The notes below the pieces were generated by a model that was not told where the DNA came from, made no database searches, and saw nothing but the letters and a program-made list of their open reading frames with translations. From Geodermatophilus sp. YIM 151500 (GTDB lineage: Bacteria > Actinomycetota > Actinomycetes > Mycobacteriales > Geodermatophilaceae): a DNA stretch of 64,000 bases. The first letter of the stretch is position 1. The number at the start of each line of letters is the position of its first letter. The translations under genes and the position numbers were made by a program. The DNA is taken from NCBI RefSeq assembly GCF_025716945.1, contig NZ_JAOVZT010000004.1, positions 219,883 through 283,882 on the forward strand, in the 5' to 3' direction. Below are positions 30,524 through 39,100 of this stretch, piece after piece.

Positions 30524-33487
30524 ATGAGCCAGCATCAGCGCCTGGGAAGAGAGGACGAGCCCTCACCACGACCCGAGACCGCTAGGCCATCACCCCAGAG
30601 GCGACTACGGGGCGTCTATGGGCGGTCCCGATGGTTTGCAGAGCGGCTCGGTCCCCGAGCCGGAGTAGGCCGCCTGCTCGGGGCCATCCGGGCTGCGGCG
30701 GAAGTTCCCGATCTTGAGGGACGAGCACGTCGAGCCGTCGAATCCGGACTGGTCCTCTTGCAATTCTTAGATGTGGACGCCGAGACGCTAGAAGAGCCAT
30801 TGCTCTTAGATCAACAAGGCCGACGGTTGCCTCTTGATACGGTCGCTGACGATCCCATTGCGGGCAGGGTAGGACCGCCACTGGCCGTAGGTGAGACTGC
30901 TGGTCGCGCGCATCTATTCGTGCCGGTGCGGTGGAGCCAGGAGACCGGGGACGTCGACCTCACCCGAACCGCAATAGTTCGCCGGCAGGAGGATGGTGGC
31001 TGGCGAGCCGTCGAGGGAGCCGGCATGACGGCCGCCGGGGACTTGCTCGTGGCCGACGTGGTGGAGCCTGGGCGATACGAGCTGTATGCGCAGCCCAACG
31101 ACCGCTGGCTCCAGGCGACGATCGCGACGGTCGATGAGCAGTGGCGCTGGATCTCTGCGCAGCTGGAGCTGTTCGGAAGGGCCGAGCTGGGTCGACTTCC
31201 CGGCAAGATCTGCAATCTCATCCTGTGCGCGGCCGAGTGGCGCGGTGCGCCACATGCGGCCCTCGAGCGTGCGGGATTGGGACGGCCAGGGCCCTGGCCA
31301 GGCATCGGCGGCAACATTTGTGATGCCTGCTTCGGCGTCATTGCTCCCGTGGTGCGTGATGACGGTATTGTTCTCAAGCCTCCATTGGTGGAGCTGGCCC
31401 CGCACTGGAGACCCCGCAGCTGCGGATGGCGGCCTTTGGGGCCCACGCCTGTCACGGGCTTCGCCGGCATTGGCCGCGTCACTCAGATTGCTCTGCATCC
31501 TACCGACGTCAATGACGTGCTCGCGGCCGCCGCGGGAGGAGGTGTTTGGCGCACCCGTGACGGTGGGCACAGCTGGACATCCCTCATGTCCGATCAACCC
31601 ACTCTCACGATGGGCGCTGTAGCCTACGCCCCGTCCAACCCGGCGGTTATCTACGCGGCCAGTGGAGAGGACGGCGGCGGATGGGATCCGGGCTGGCCGG
31701 GAGCGGGGGTGTACCGCTCCACCGATTCCGGCGGCACGTGGACCTTGACGAGCACCACGACTTCGGATCGATTCTCGGCCATCGTCGTACATCCTAAGAA
31801 TCCGGATCTCCTCTATGTCGCAGGTAACCGCGGACTGCACAAGAGTCGCGACGGCGGCGTCACATGGCGTACGAACCCTGGCCAGAGTTCAATCTTGGAC
31901 GGACAGATCACCGACGTCGTCCTCGCCCATGACGAACCAGATCGAGTTTACGCTGGCGTCCGCGGTAGCGGGGTCTGGAGCTCCACCGTCGGCGGGGAGG
32001 CCGCCGGCGCAACCGCGGCTTTCGCCCGGTTGGACGGGCCGAGCCAGCTACCCTCTGCTGCAGGGGTCGGCTGGATAAAGCTCGCAATCGGACACACTGG
32101 CGCCCATGGCTCGGATTTCTTGCTTGCCAAACTCGGTGCGGACGGCGGCCGGCTATTCAGCACAACCGACGGCGGTGCGACGTGGACCGAACTTGCCCCG
32201 GGCATTGCAACGGTGACATTCGACGAGTGGTGCTCAATAGTCGCCGTCCGCCCGGACGACGAGGCGACAATCTTGGTAGGGACGCAGGCGCTCGCTCGCA
32301 CGACCAACGGCGGCGCTGTGGAGGCTGACTGGACTACGGTTGCAGCTGTCCACGCGGATCAGCAAGATCTCGTATTCAGCACCGTCAATACCGGGATTGG
32401 GTATCTGGCCAACGACGGCGGGGTGTACCGGACCTCCGACGGCGGAGCCAGCTGGACGTTTCGTTCCGGGGGCATGCAGATCACACAGTTTTACGACATC
32501 TCGGCCGCCCGCGTGTCCGGAAGCGCGATCGCTGGTGGCGCCCAGGACAACGGAATTTATTACCGCAATTCCGTGGGTCAATGGCGCCAGACCGAGTGGG
32601 GCGACGGCACGGGCGTCGCCGTGGACCCGACCGATCCAACCATCGTCTACTTCTCCAGCCAGAACGGGGTGCCCAATAACCTGCGCAGATCGACGGACGG
32701 CCTGCAGTCCCATCAAGCACTTCCGAACACTGGGCTCAGCGGGTCCTCACCATTCGTCACCATCCTCAAACTCGACCCGACCCACCCGATTACCGACCCG
32801 GCTGCCTCTCGAACGGTGATGGTTTGCGGCACCAACCAACTCTTCCGCTCAACCAACGGAGGCCAAGCCTGGCAGCGCGTCGAGGACCAAAATGGGAGTC
32901 CCCTCATTACGGCTGGGACCATCACAGCGCTCGAGTACGCGCTTTCTGACCCGCGGATCCTCTACTTGGGGACCACGACCGGGGACGTGTACCGGGCTGC
33001 GGGTGGAGGCGGGTCCGCCGGCGATTGGACTCTACTCTCGCCGGCCGGTTCCCCCACCGAGGCGTTGTTCCCCGACGTCCCCATTCATGCCATCACCGTC
33101 GATCCACGGGACCCGAGGCACGTCTGGCTCGCCTTCGCAGGCCTTGGCGTCAACTTCACTACCCGGTGGAACCTCGCGAACCCCCTCGGAGTCTCCCACG
33201 TGTATCGCAGCACCGACAGTGGCGCTACGTGGCAGGACGCATCTGGGCGGTTCTCCGGGCTGAGCCTTCCGGACGTGCCAACCAGCGCCGTCGCCTTCCA
33301 CCCGGACGACACCTCTACGCTGTTCGTTGGGACGGATGTGGGCGTCTTCCGCACTTCCGACAAGGGCGTCACGTGGGTGCGCTACAGCGAGGATCTGCCG
33401 CGGAGCCCGGTGACTGATCTCAGCGTCGGTGGCAATCGTCTCTTCGCCGCAAGCATGGGCCGAGGGATCCACTTGATCGACATCTGA
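30524..33487 (+). CDS. Asp-box (BNR/sortilin-type) beta-propeller protein of the island
   Basis: 987 residues. The N-terminal 300 residues match nothing I recognise; they contain a cysteine group (PGKICNLILCAAEW, GGNICDACFGV) that could bind metal. From about 310 to the end there are eight Asp-box motifs (for example RTRDGGHSW, RSTDSGGTW, KSRDGGVTW, STTDGGATW, RTSDGGASW, RSTDSGATW), spaced as in the ten-bladed VPS10/sortilin or GH74-like propellers. No signal peptide is seen. Leu82 and Leu95 are TTA codons, which in many actinobacteria make translation depend on the bldA tRNA. ATG 30524 has GAGACGAGG before it. Enzyme activity is not indicated by any motif. Confidence 0.82.
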   Translation: MSQHQRLGREDEPSPRPETARPSPQRRLRGVYGRSRWFAERLGPRAGVGRLLGAIRAAAEVPDLEGRARRAVESGLVLLQFLDVDAETLEEPLLLDQQGRRLPLDTVADDPIAGRVGPPLAVGETAGRAHLFVPVRWSQETGDVDLTRTAIVRRQEDGGWRAVEGAGMTAAGDLLVADVVEPGRYELYAQPNDRWLQATIATVDEQWRWISAQLELFGRAELGRLPGKICNLILCAAEWRGAPHAALERAGLGRPGPWPGIGGNICDACFGVIAPVVRDDGIVLKPPLVELAPHWRPRSCGWRPLGPTPVTGFAGIGRVTQIALHPTDVNDVLAAAAGGGVWRTRDGGHSWTSLMSDQPTLTMGAVAYAPSNPAVIYAASGEDGGGWDPGWPGAGVYRSTDSGGTWTLTSTTTSDRFSAIVVHPKNPDLLYVAGNRGLHKSRDGGVTWRTNPGQSSILDGQITDVVLAHDEPDRVYAGVRGSGVWSSTVGGEAAGATAAFARLDGPSQLPSAAGVGWIKLAIGHTGAHGSDFLLAKLGADGGRLFSTTDGGATWTELAPGIATVTFDEWCSIVAVRPDDEATILVGTQALARTTNGGAVEADWTTVAAVHADQQDLVFSTVNTGIGYLANDGGVYRTSDGGASWTFRSGGMQITQFYDISAARVSGSAIAGGAQDNGIYYRNSVGQWRQTEWGDGTGVAVDPTDPTIVYFSSQNGVPNNLRRSTDGLQSHQALPNTGLSGSSPFVTILKLDPTHPITDPAASRTVMVCGTNQLFRSTNGGQAWQRVEDQNGSPLITAGTITALEYALSDPRILYLGTTTGDVYRAAGGGGSAGDWTLLSPAGSPTEALFPDVPIHAITVDPRDPRHVWLAFAGLGVNFTTRWNLANPLGVSHVYRSTDSGATWQDASGRFSGLSLPDVPTSAVAFHPDDTSTLFVGTDVGVFRTSDKGVTWVRYSEDLPRSPVTDLSVGGNRLFAASMGRGIHLIDI

Positions 33488-33549
33488 CGCCATCGTTAGG
33501 ACAAGTGCCGTTCAGTGACGACGGGATAGTCGCTCTCTCGTGGCCCGAA

Positions 33550-33569
33550 CCCTTGAGTCGACTCGAGGG
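33550..33569. terminator. Palindromic hairpin after the Asp-box gene
   Basis: CCCTTGAGTCGACTCGAGGG, an 8-bp stem with one T-G pair, 62 bases after the stop codon and before the tRNA. Confidence 0.5.
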
Positions 33570-33656
33570 ATCCTGATATCCGGCCCTCATGCCCTGAGGA
33601 AGTCGTGACTCCGCTCCTTGGTCGAGTCTCGACGTCCTAGCCCCCATCTTCGACTG

Positions 33657-33729
33657 TGGCCCCGAGAGGATTCGAACCTCCGACACACGGTTTAGGAAAC
33701 CGTTGCTCTATCCCCTGAGCTACGAGGCC
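33657..33729 (-). tRNA. tRNA-Arg (anticodon CCT)
   Basis: 73 nt on the minus strand. Acceptor GGCCTCG pairs with CGGGGCC (one T-G pair), discriminator A. The anticodon arm is ACGGT-TTCCTAA-ACCGT, anticodon CCT reading AGG; the T arm holds GGTTCGAATCC. CCA is not encoded. Its 3' half is copied at 29964, marking it as an integration target. Confidence 0.95.
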
Positions 33730-34012
33730 GGGATGCCGGCGTAGCGCCGTCCGACAGCGCCATCCTGGCACGCCGCCGCAGGCGGCCGACGCGTCGGGCA
33801 CCTCCGGTGGCACTCGGCGTCCCCGCGGGGACGGACCGGACGAGGCCGGGAGAACTTCGCACGTCGGGAGGGGACCGCGCCGATCCGGGAACATCCCGGC
33901 TCCGCGACGCGTCGGTACCGGTTGGACGATGCGGGGACGCGTACGGGTTAGCGTTCCCGGGCACAACGCTTCGCCCCGGCAACGGCGCCGGGCGACGGAA
34001 GGTGGACACGCG

Positions 34013-34333
34013 ATGCACACGACGGTGGTGGACGTCCCGGAACGGGGGCGCTTCGAGATCCGGATCGGCGAGAAGGTCGTCGGCCTGGCCAGCTACCACG
34101 TCGAGAACGGCACGATGACGCTGCCGCACACCGAGGTCGACCCCGGTCTGGGCGGCCGAGGCCTGGGCACGGCCCTGGTCGCGGGCGTGCTCGACGCCGC
34201 CCGCGAGCGCGGCCTGCACGTGCTGCCCTACTGCTCCTTCGTGCGCCACCACATCCAGCGGCACCCCGAGCTGGTCGACCTCGTCGCCGAGGCCGACCGG
34301 CCGCACTTCGGCCTGGCCACGGCCGACCGCTGA
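34013..34333 (+). CDS. GNAT family N-acetyltransferase (YjdJ-like)
   Basis: 106 residues, a short GNAT: RFEIRIGEKVVGLASYHVEN, TEVDPGLGGRGLGTALVAGVLDAARERGL (acetyl-CoA loop GLGGRGLG) and VLPYCSFVRHHIQRHPEL. The CSFV-x-H-x4-HPE end is typical of the small YjdJ/GTLP group of unknown substrate. ATG 34013 has GGAAGG about 9 nt before it; a TAGCGT -10 box lies at 33949-33954. Confidence 0.85.
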   Translation: MHTTVVDVPERGRFEIRIGEKVVGLASYHVENGTMTLPHTEVDPGLGGRGLGTALVAGVLDAARERGLHVLPYCSFVRHHIQRHPELVDLVAEADRPHFGLATADR

Positions 34334-34358
34334 CCTGCGGGAGGCGGGCACTGCTGCC

Positions 34359-34364
34359 TAGGCT
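34359..34364 (+). promoter_or_regulatory. -10 box of phr (leaderless start)
   Basis: TAGGCT, 6 nt before GTG 34371; no ribosome binding site. Confidence 0.6.
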
Positions 34365-34370
34365 CCGCCG

Positions 34371-35741
34371 GTGCCGACCTCGCTGCTGTGGTTCCGCCGC
34401 GACCTGCGGCTGAGCGACCACCCGGCCCTGCTGGCCGCCCGCGACGACGCCGGCCCCGACGGCTCGGTGCTGCCGGTGTTCGTCGTCGACCCCCGCCTGT
34501 GGGAGCCGGCCGGGGCGCCGCGCCGCCGGTTCCTGCTCGACAGCCTGGCCGACCTCTCCGCCGCCACCGACGGCGCGCTGGTGCTGCGGCACGGCGACCC
34601 CGCCGAGGTGGTGCCCGCGCTCGCCCGCGAGGTCGGCGCCGCCGGTGTGCACGTCTCCGCCGACACCGGCCCCTACGGGCGCCGCCGCGACGCGGCGGTC
34701 GAGGCGGCCCTGGACGGGATCCCGTTCGTCCGCACCGGATCGCCGTACGCGGTCACCCCGGGGCGGGTCACCAAGGACGACGGGACGCCGTTCCGCGTCT
34801 TCTCCCCCTTCGCGCGCGCCTGGCGGGCGCACGGCTGGCGCGATCCGGCGCCGCGCCCGCGGTCGGTGCCCTGGCAGCACGGCGTCCGGTCCGACGACCC
34901 GCCGCCGGCGCCGGAACCCACCGCCCGCATCCCGCCGGCCGGCGAGGCGGCCGCCCGCGCCGCCTGGCGGCGGTTCCGTGACGAGCGGCTCGGCGGCTAC
35001 CGCGACGGGCGCAACACCCCGTCCGCCGACGCCACCAGCCGGGTCTCGGTGTACCTGAAGTACGGCCAGCTGCACCCCCGCACCCTGCTGGCCGACCTCG
35101 CCGACGCCGACGCCCCGGCCACCGACGTCAGCAGCTACGCGAACGAGCTGGCCTGGCGCGAGTTCTACGCCGACGTCCTCTGGCACCGGCCGGAGACCGC
35201 GCGCGAGACCTACGACCCGCGCATGGCCCGGCTCGAGTACGACACCGGCAAGGACGCCGACACGCACTTCGCCGCCTGGGCCGAGGGCCGCACCGGCTAT
35301 CCCATCGTCGACGCCGGGATGCGCCAGCTGCTCGGCGACGCCTGGGTGCACAACCGGGTCCGCATGATCGTCGCGTCGTTCCTCACCAAGGACCTGCACG
35401 TGGACTGGTGGCGCGGTGCCCGCCACTTCATGACGCACCTGGTCGACGGCGACCTGGCCAGCAACAACCACGGCTGGCAGTGGGTGGCCGGCACCGGTAC
35501 CGACGCGTCGCCCTACTACCGCGTCTTCAACCCCGTGACGCAGGGGAAGAAGTTCGACCCGGACGGCGAGTACGTCCGCAGGTGGGTGCCCGAGCTGCGC
35601 GACGTCCCCACGAGGTACGTCCACGAGCCGTGGCTGGCTCCGGACGGCGTCCCGCCCGGCTACCCGGACCCGATCGTGGAGCACGCGCACGAGCGCCAGG
35701 TGGCCCTGGCCCGCTACGAGAAGGTCCGCGGCCGTGCCTGA
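34371..35741 (+). CDS. phr: Deoxyribodipyrimidine photolyase (cryptochrome/photolyase family)
   Basis: 456 residues. Repairs UV pyrimidine dimers with blue light and FAD. The antenna domain begins SLLWFRRDLRLSDHPALLAA; the FAD domain has TSRVSVYLKYGQLHPRTLLA, WREFYADVLWHRP, TGYPIVDAGMRQLLGDAWVHNRVRMIVASFLTKDL (split here as GYPIVDAGMRQL and VHNRVRMIVASF), LVDGDLASNNHGWQW and YYRVFNPVTQGKKFDP. The electron-transfer tryptophans lie in the WHRP, DWWRG and NNHGWQW segments. It overlaps the Nei-type gene by 8 bp, making a light and base-excision repair operon. Confidence 0.95.
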   Translation: MPTSLLWFRRDLRLSDHPALLAARDDAGPDGSVLPVFVVDPRLWEPAGAPRRRFLLDSLADLSAATDGALVLRHGDPAEVVPALAREVGAAGVHVSADTGPYGRRRDAAVEAALDGIPFVRTGSPYAVTPGRVTKDDGTPFRVFSPFARAWRAHGWRDPAPRPRSVPWQHGVRSDDPPPAPEPTARIPPAGEAAARAAWRRFRDERLGGYRDGRNTPSADATSRVSVYLKYGQLHPRTLLADLADADAPATDVSSYANELAWREFYADVLWHRPETARETYDPRMARLEYDTGKDADTHFAAWAEGRTGYPIVDAGMRQLLGDAWVHNRVRMIVASFLTKDLHVDWWRGARHFMTHLVDGDLASNNHGWQWVAGTGTDASPYYRVFNPVTQGKKFDPDGEYVRRWVPELRDVPTRYVHEPWLAPDGVPPGYPDPIVEHAHERQVALARYEKVRGRA

Positions 35742-36543
35742 GGGCCACACCCTGTTCCGGCTCGCGAAGCAGCAGACCGGGCTGTTCGCCGGCCGCCCGG
35801 TGCGCGTGACCAGCCCGCAGGGCCGCTTCGCCGCGGGCGCCGCGCTGCTCGACGGGCGGGTGCTGGAGGGCGTGTGGTCGTACGGCAAGCACCTGTTCGC
35901 CGACTTCGGCCCCGACACCCTGCACGTGCACCTCGGCCTGTACGGCAACTACGCAGGTGGAACCGGCGACCCGCCGCCACCACGCGGGGCGCTGCGGATG
36001 CGCTGGACGGCGGACGGCCCGGACGGCGCCGGTGTGTGGACCGACCTGCGCGGACCCACGGTCTGCGAGGTGCTCGCCCCCGAGGAGGTCGACGGGATCC
36101 TCGCCCGGCTCGGCCCCGACCCGCTGCGCCCCCGAGCGGACGGCTCCCTGGCGCACCGGCGGATCGGGCGCAGCCGCACCGCCATCGGTGCGCTGTTGAT
36201 GGACCAGTCGGTGCTGGCCGGCGTGGGCAACGTCTACCGGGCGGAGATCCTGTTCCGGCACGGGGTCTCGCCGTTCCGGCCCGGCCGCGGCGTCGACGAG
36301 GGCCTCTGGACGGCGATCTGGGCCGACCTGGTCGCGCTCATGCGGGCCGGCGCCCGGCTCGGCCGCATCGTCACCACCCGGCCGGAGCACCGCTCCCGCC
36401 GCCGCGGGGCGGTGGCGCGGCTGGACGCGCACTACGTGTACCGGCGCACCGGACTGCCCTGCCGGCTCTGCGGGACCGAGGTCCGCACCGAGGTGATGGT
36501 CGGCCGCAACCTCTTCTGGTGCCCGGTCTGCCAGGCGGCGTGA
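35734..36543 (+). CDS. Fpg/Nei family DNA glycosylase (Nei2-like)
   Basis: 269 residues. Begins MPEGHTLFRLAKQQ with the catalytic N-terminal Pro-Glu; helix-two-turn-helix around IGALLMDQSVLAGVGNVYRAEIL; C-terminal zinc finger CRLCGTEV and CPVCQAA. Removes oxidised pyrimidines or purines and cuts the abasic site. The PEGHTL start and GKHLFADFG, LHVHLGLYG motifs are those of the mycobacterial Nei2 subgroup. GTG 35734 lies inside the end of phr. Confidence 0.92.
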   Translation: MPEGHTLFRLAKQQTGLFAGRPVRVTSPQGRFAAGAALLDGRVLEGVWSYGKHLFADFGPDTLHVHLGLYGNYAGGTGDPPPPRGALRMRWTADGPDGAGVWTDLRGPTVCEVLAPEEVDGILARLGPDPLRPRADGSLAHRRIGRSRTAIGALLMDQSVLAGVGNVYRAEILFRHGVSPFRPGRGVDEGLWTAIWADLVALMRAGARLGRIVTTRPEHRSRRRGAVARLDAHYVYRRTGLPCRLCGTEVRTEVMVGRNLFWCPVCQAA

Positions 36544-36646
36544 CGGCCCGCCTCGGTACGGCTGCGACAACCGTGCGTAGTGGTCTGACTCCCGAGTGTG
36601 GGTGAATCTCACGGCTGGTTGGTTCCGCGGAAAGGTCACGACGAGG

Positions 36647-36652
36647 TAGCGT
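36647..36652 (+). promoter_or_regulatory. -10 box of the GH25-like gene
   Basis: TAGCGT, 8 nt before ATG 36661; the GGAAAGG further upstream is too far to be a ribosome binding site. Confidence 0.5.
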
Positions 36653-36660
36653 CGGTTTCG

Positions 36661-37476
36661 ATGGTGCGGATGCTGCGGGTCCTCGGGACGGCCCTCGCCG
36701 TTGTGGCGGGGGTCCTCGCCGTGCCCGCAGCCGCCTCGGCCGCGACTCCCGACGTCGGGTACGACATCTCGCACCCGCAGTGCAGCAGCGCGACGCTGCC
36801 GGAGGAGCGGGCGTTCGCGGTCGTCGGCGTCAACGGAGGCCTGGCGACGCGCACCAACCCGTGCCTGGCCGACCAGCTGCGCTGGGCGGCCGACTCGTCC
36901 GGCTCGGTCGACGGGCAGCCCGAGGTCCAGCTGTACCTCAACACGGCCAATCCCGGAGAGGTGCGCGAGTTCGTCGTCACCTGGCCGTCCGAGGGCGACA
37001 CCCCCTACGGCGGATGCACCGGCGACAACGACGAGGCCTGCTCCTGGCAGTACGGCTACGAGCGCGCCCAGAACAGCGTCGTCTCGTTCTTCAAGCCCGC
37101 GGCACGGGCGGCCCGGATCAGCACGCAGCCCGAGCGCTACACGTGGTGGCTCGACGTCGAGACCATGAACACCTGGCAGTCCGGCTCGTTCGAGGCCTTC
37201 GCGCGCAACCGGGCCACGCTGGAGGGCATGGTCGCCTACCTCGAGTCGGAGGACGCCGAGGTCGGCCTCTACTCGACGTCCTACCAGTGGACCCGGATCG
37301 TCGGCCGGGTGCCCGCCGACAGCCCGCTGATCGGGCTGGACAGCTGGCTGGCCGGGGCGACGTCGCTCGAGGAGGCCCGCGACAACTGCCGCAGGGACCC
37401 GCTGGTGCCCGGGGGTGAGGTCGTCCTCACCCAGTACGTCGTCGACCGGCTGGACCGCAACCACAGCTGCGCCTGA
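36661..37476 (+). CDS. Secreted GH25/DUF1906-like protein
   Basis: 271 residues. Signal peptide LRVLGTALAVVAGVLAVPAAASAA, cleaved near ASA-A. The mature part starts PDVGYDISHPQCSS and continues FAVVGVNGGLATRTNPC, YLNTANPGE, YTWWLDVETMNTWQ, YLESEDAEVGLYSTSYQWTRI, WLAGATSLEEARDNC: a TIM-barrel pattern with acidic residues in the places used by lysozyme-like GH25 enzymes. Six cysteines probably form disulfides. Whether it cuts peptidoglycan is uncertain, as many relatives are uncharacterised. Confidence 0.78.
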   Translation: MVRMLRVLGTALAVVAGVLAVPAAASAATPDVGYDISHPQCSSATLPEERAFAVVGVNGGLATRTNPCLADQLRWAADSSGSVDGQPEVQLYLNTANPGEVREFVVTWPSEGDTPYGGCTGDNDEACSWQYGYERAQNSVVSFFKPAARAARISTQPERYTWWLDVETMNTWQSGSFEAFARNRATLEGMVAYLESEDAEVGLYSTSYQWTRIVGRVPADSPLIGLDSWLAGATSLEEARDNCRRDPLVPGGEVVLTQYVVDRLDRNHSCA

Positions 37477-37519
37477 GCGCACGAGGCACGCAGCGCACGA
37501 GGCGCGCGAGGCACAGGTC

Positions 37520-37554
37520 GTGCCCGGCCCCTGTGCTCTGGGTGCGCCGGGCAC
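37520..37554 (+). terminator. Hairpin after the GH25-like gene
   Basis: GTGCCCGGC and GCCGGGCAC form a perfect 9-bp stem with a 17-nt loop, in which GCACAG/CTGTGC near the left arm offers an alternative pairing. Confidence 0.6.
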
Positions 37555-37663
37555 TCAGAGCACGACGTCGGCCGAACACCGGACACCACCCCCTCGCGCA
37601 CGAGCAGTCGCCGGACGGGTCCGGCCTGGCGCCGACGGGGTGCGCCGGGTCAGGATGCCGGAC

Positions 37664-39070
37664 GTGCCGGACGACGGAGTCCCCGAATCCCGACCCACCC
37701 CCGGGCCGCTGCGCGTGGCCGTCGTCGGCGCCGGCCCGGCCGGCATCTACACCGCCGAGGCGCTGAGCCGGCAGTCCGACGTCCCGGTGGCGGTCGACCT
37801 GCTCGACCGGCTGCCCACGCCCTTCGGCCTGGTCCGGCACGGCATCGCGCCCGACCACGCCAAGATGCGGGCGATCCGCGACACCCTGCACCGGGCGCTG
37901 GACGCGCCGTCGGTGCGGTTCGTCGGCAACGTCGAGGTCGGCCGCGACCTGACGCTGGCCGAGCTGCGGACGCACGTCGACGCCGTCGTCTACACCTACG
38001 GGGCGGCGCTGGACCGGCGGCTGGGCATCGACGGCGAGGAGCTGCCGGGCAGCGTGGCGGCCACCGACCTGGTGGCCTGGTACTGCGGGCACCCCGACGC
38101 CGACCGTGCCCGCATCGAGTCGGCCCTCGCCGGCGCCCGGAAGGCGATCGTCGTCGGCGTCGGCAACGTCGCCCTGGACGTCGCCCGGGTGCTGCTGCGC
38201 ACGGCCGACGAGCTGGAGCCCACGGACATGCCCCAGCACGTCCTCGACGCGTTCGCGGCCGCCCCGGTCGAGGAGGTCACCGTGCTCGGCCGGCGCGGCC
38301 CCGCGCAGGCGACCTTCACCACGCAGGAACTGCGCGAGCTCGACACGCTGGCCGGTGCCACGGTGCTGGTCGACCCGGCCGACCTGGCCCTCGACCCGCG
38401 CAGCGAGGAGGTCGCTGCGGCCGACCGCAACGTGAGCCGCAACCTCGCCGTGCTGCGCGGCTGGGCCGACCACGTACCCGAGCCCGGCCGCGGCCGCCTC
38501 CGGCTGCGCTTCTTCACGCGCCCGGTGCGGCTGCTGGGCACCGACCGCGTGACCGCGGTGGAGGTCGAGCGGACGGCGGTCGACGCCGAGGGCCGGGCCG
38601 TGGGCACCGGTGAGGTCGAGGTGCTCCCCGCCGACCTCGTCGTCCGGTCGGTCGGCTACCGCGGCACGCCGCTGCCGGGGCTGCCGGTCGACGGGCGGAC
38701 GGGCACCGTGGCGCACGAGGCCGGCCGGGTGCTCCGCGACGGCGTCGTCTCCTCCGGCGAGTACGCGGCCGGCTGGATCAAGCGCGGGCCCACCGGCGTG
38801 GTCGGGACCAACAAGCACGACGCCCGCGAGACCGTGGCCAGCCTGCTCGCCGACGCCGCCGAGGGCCGGCTGGTGCCCCGCGGGGAGGCCGACGACCTGG
38901 TGCGCACGCTGGTCGACCGCGGCGCGCAGCCGGTGCTGCTGGAGGACTGGCGGGCGATCGACGCCGCCGAGGTGGCACTCGGGGCCACCCGGGGGCGGGC
39001 CCGGACGACGCTGCACGAGCGCGAGTCGCTGCTGGCCGCAGTCCGCGCGGCGGCCGCGGCGGCGCGGTGA
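37664..39070 (+). CDS. fprA: Ferredoxin/adrenodoxin-NADP+ reductase-type FAD enzyme
   Basis: 468 residues. FAD site LRVAVVGAGPAGIYTAEALSR, then LLDRLPTPFGLVRHGIAPDHAKMR, which is the adrenodoxin-reductase signature; NADP site KAIVVGVGNVALDVARVLLR; EVTVLGRRGPAQATFTTQEL; end region GEYAAGWIKRGPTGVVGTNKHDARETVASLL. As M. tuberculosis FprA, it passes electrons between NADPH and ferredoxin for P450s or other redox enzymes. GTG 37664 stands 7 nt after CAGGAT, so I prefer it to ATG 37655, which lies within that box. No ferredoxin gene is near. Confidence 0.92.
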   Translation: MPDDGVPESRPTPGPLRVAVVGAGPAGIYTAEALSRQSDVPVAVDLLDRLPTPFGLVRHGIAPDHAKMRAIRDTLHRALDAPSVRFVGNVEVGRDLTLAELRTHVDAVVYTYGAALDRRLGIDGEELPGSVAATDLVAWYCGHPDADRARIESALAGARKAIVVGVGNVALDVARVLLRTADELEPTDMPQHVLDAFAAAPVEEVTVLGRRGPAQATFTTQELRELDTLAGATVLVDPADLALDPRSEEVAAADRNVSRNLAVLRGWADHVPEPGRGRLRLRFFTRPVRLLGTDRVTAVEVERTAVDAEGRAVGTGEVEVLPADLVVRSVGYRGTPLPGLPVDGRTGTVAHEAGRVLRDGVVSSGEYAAGWIKRGPTGVVGTNKHDARETVASLLADAAEGRLVPRGEADDLVRTLVDRGAQPVLLEDWRAIDAAEVALGATRGRARTTLHERESLLAAVRAAAAAAR

Positions 39071-39100
39071 TCCCGGCGGCGCCGTGACCCCGGCGGCGCG

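Larger units (their letters stand above)
29964..33657. mobile_element. Small genomic island at tRNA-Arg, 3.7 kb
   Basis: Bounded by direct repeats of the tRNA-Arg 3' end. Its interior differs from both sides in base composition: many AT-rich codons, including TTA for Leu at two sites and CTA, TTG, ATA elsewhere, all rare in neighbouring genes. It carries one long gene and no integrase, transposase or plasmid function, so it is either a decayed element or one mobilised in trans. Confidence 0.65.
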
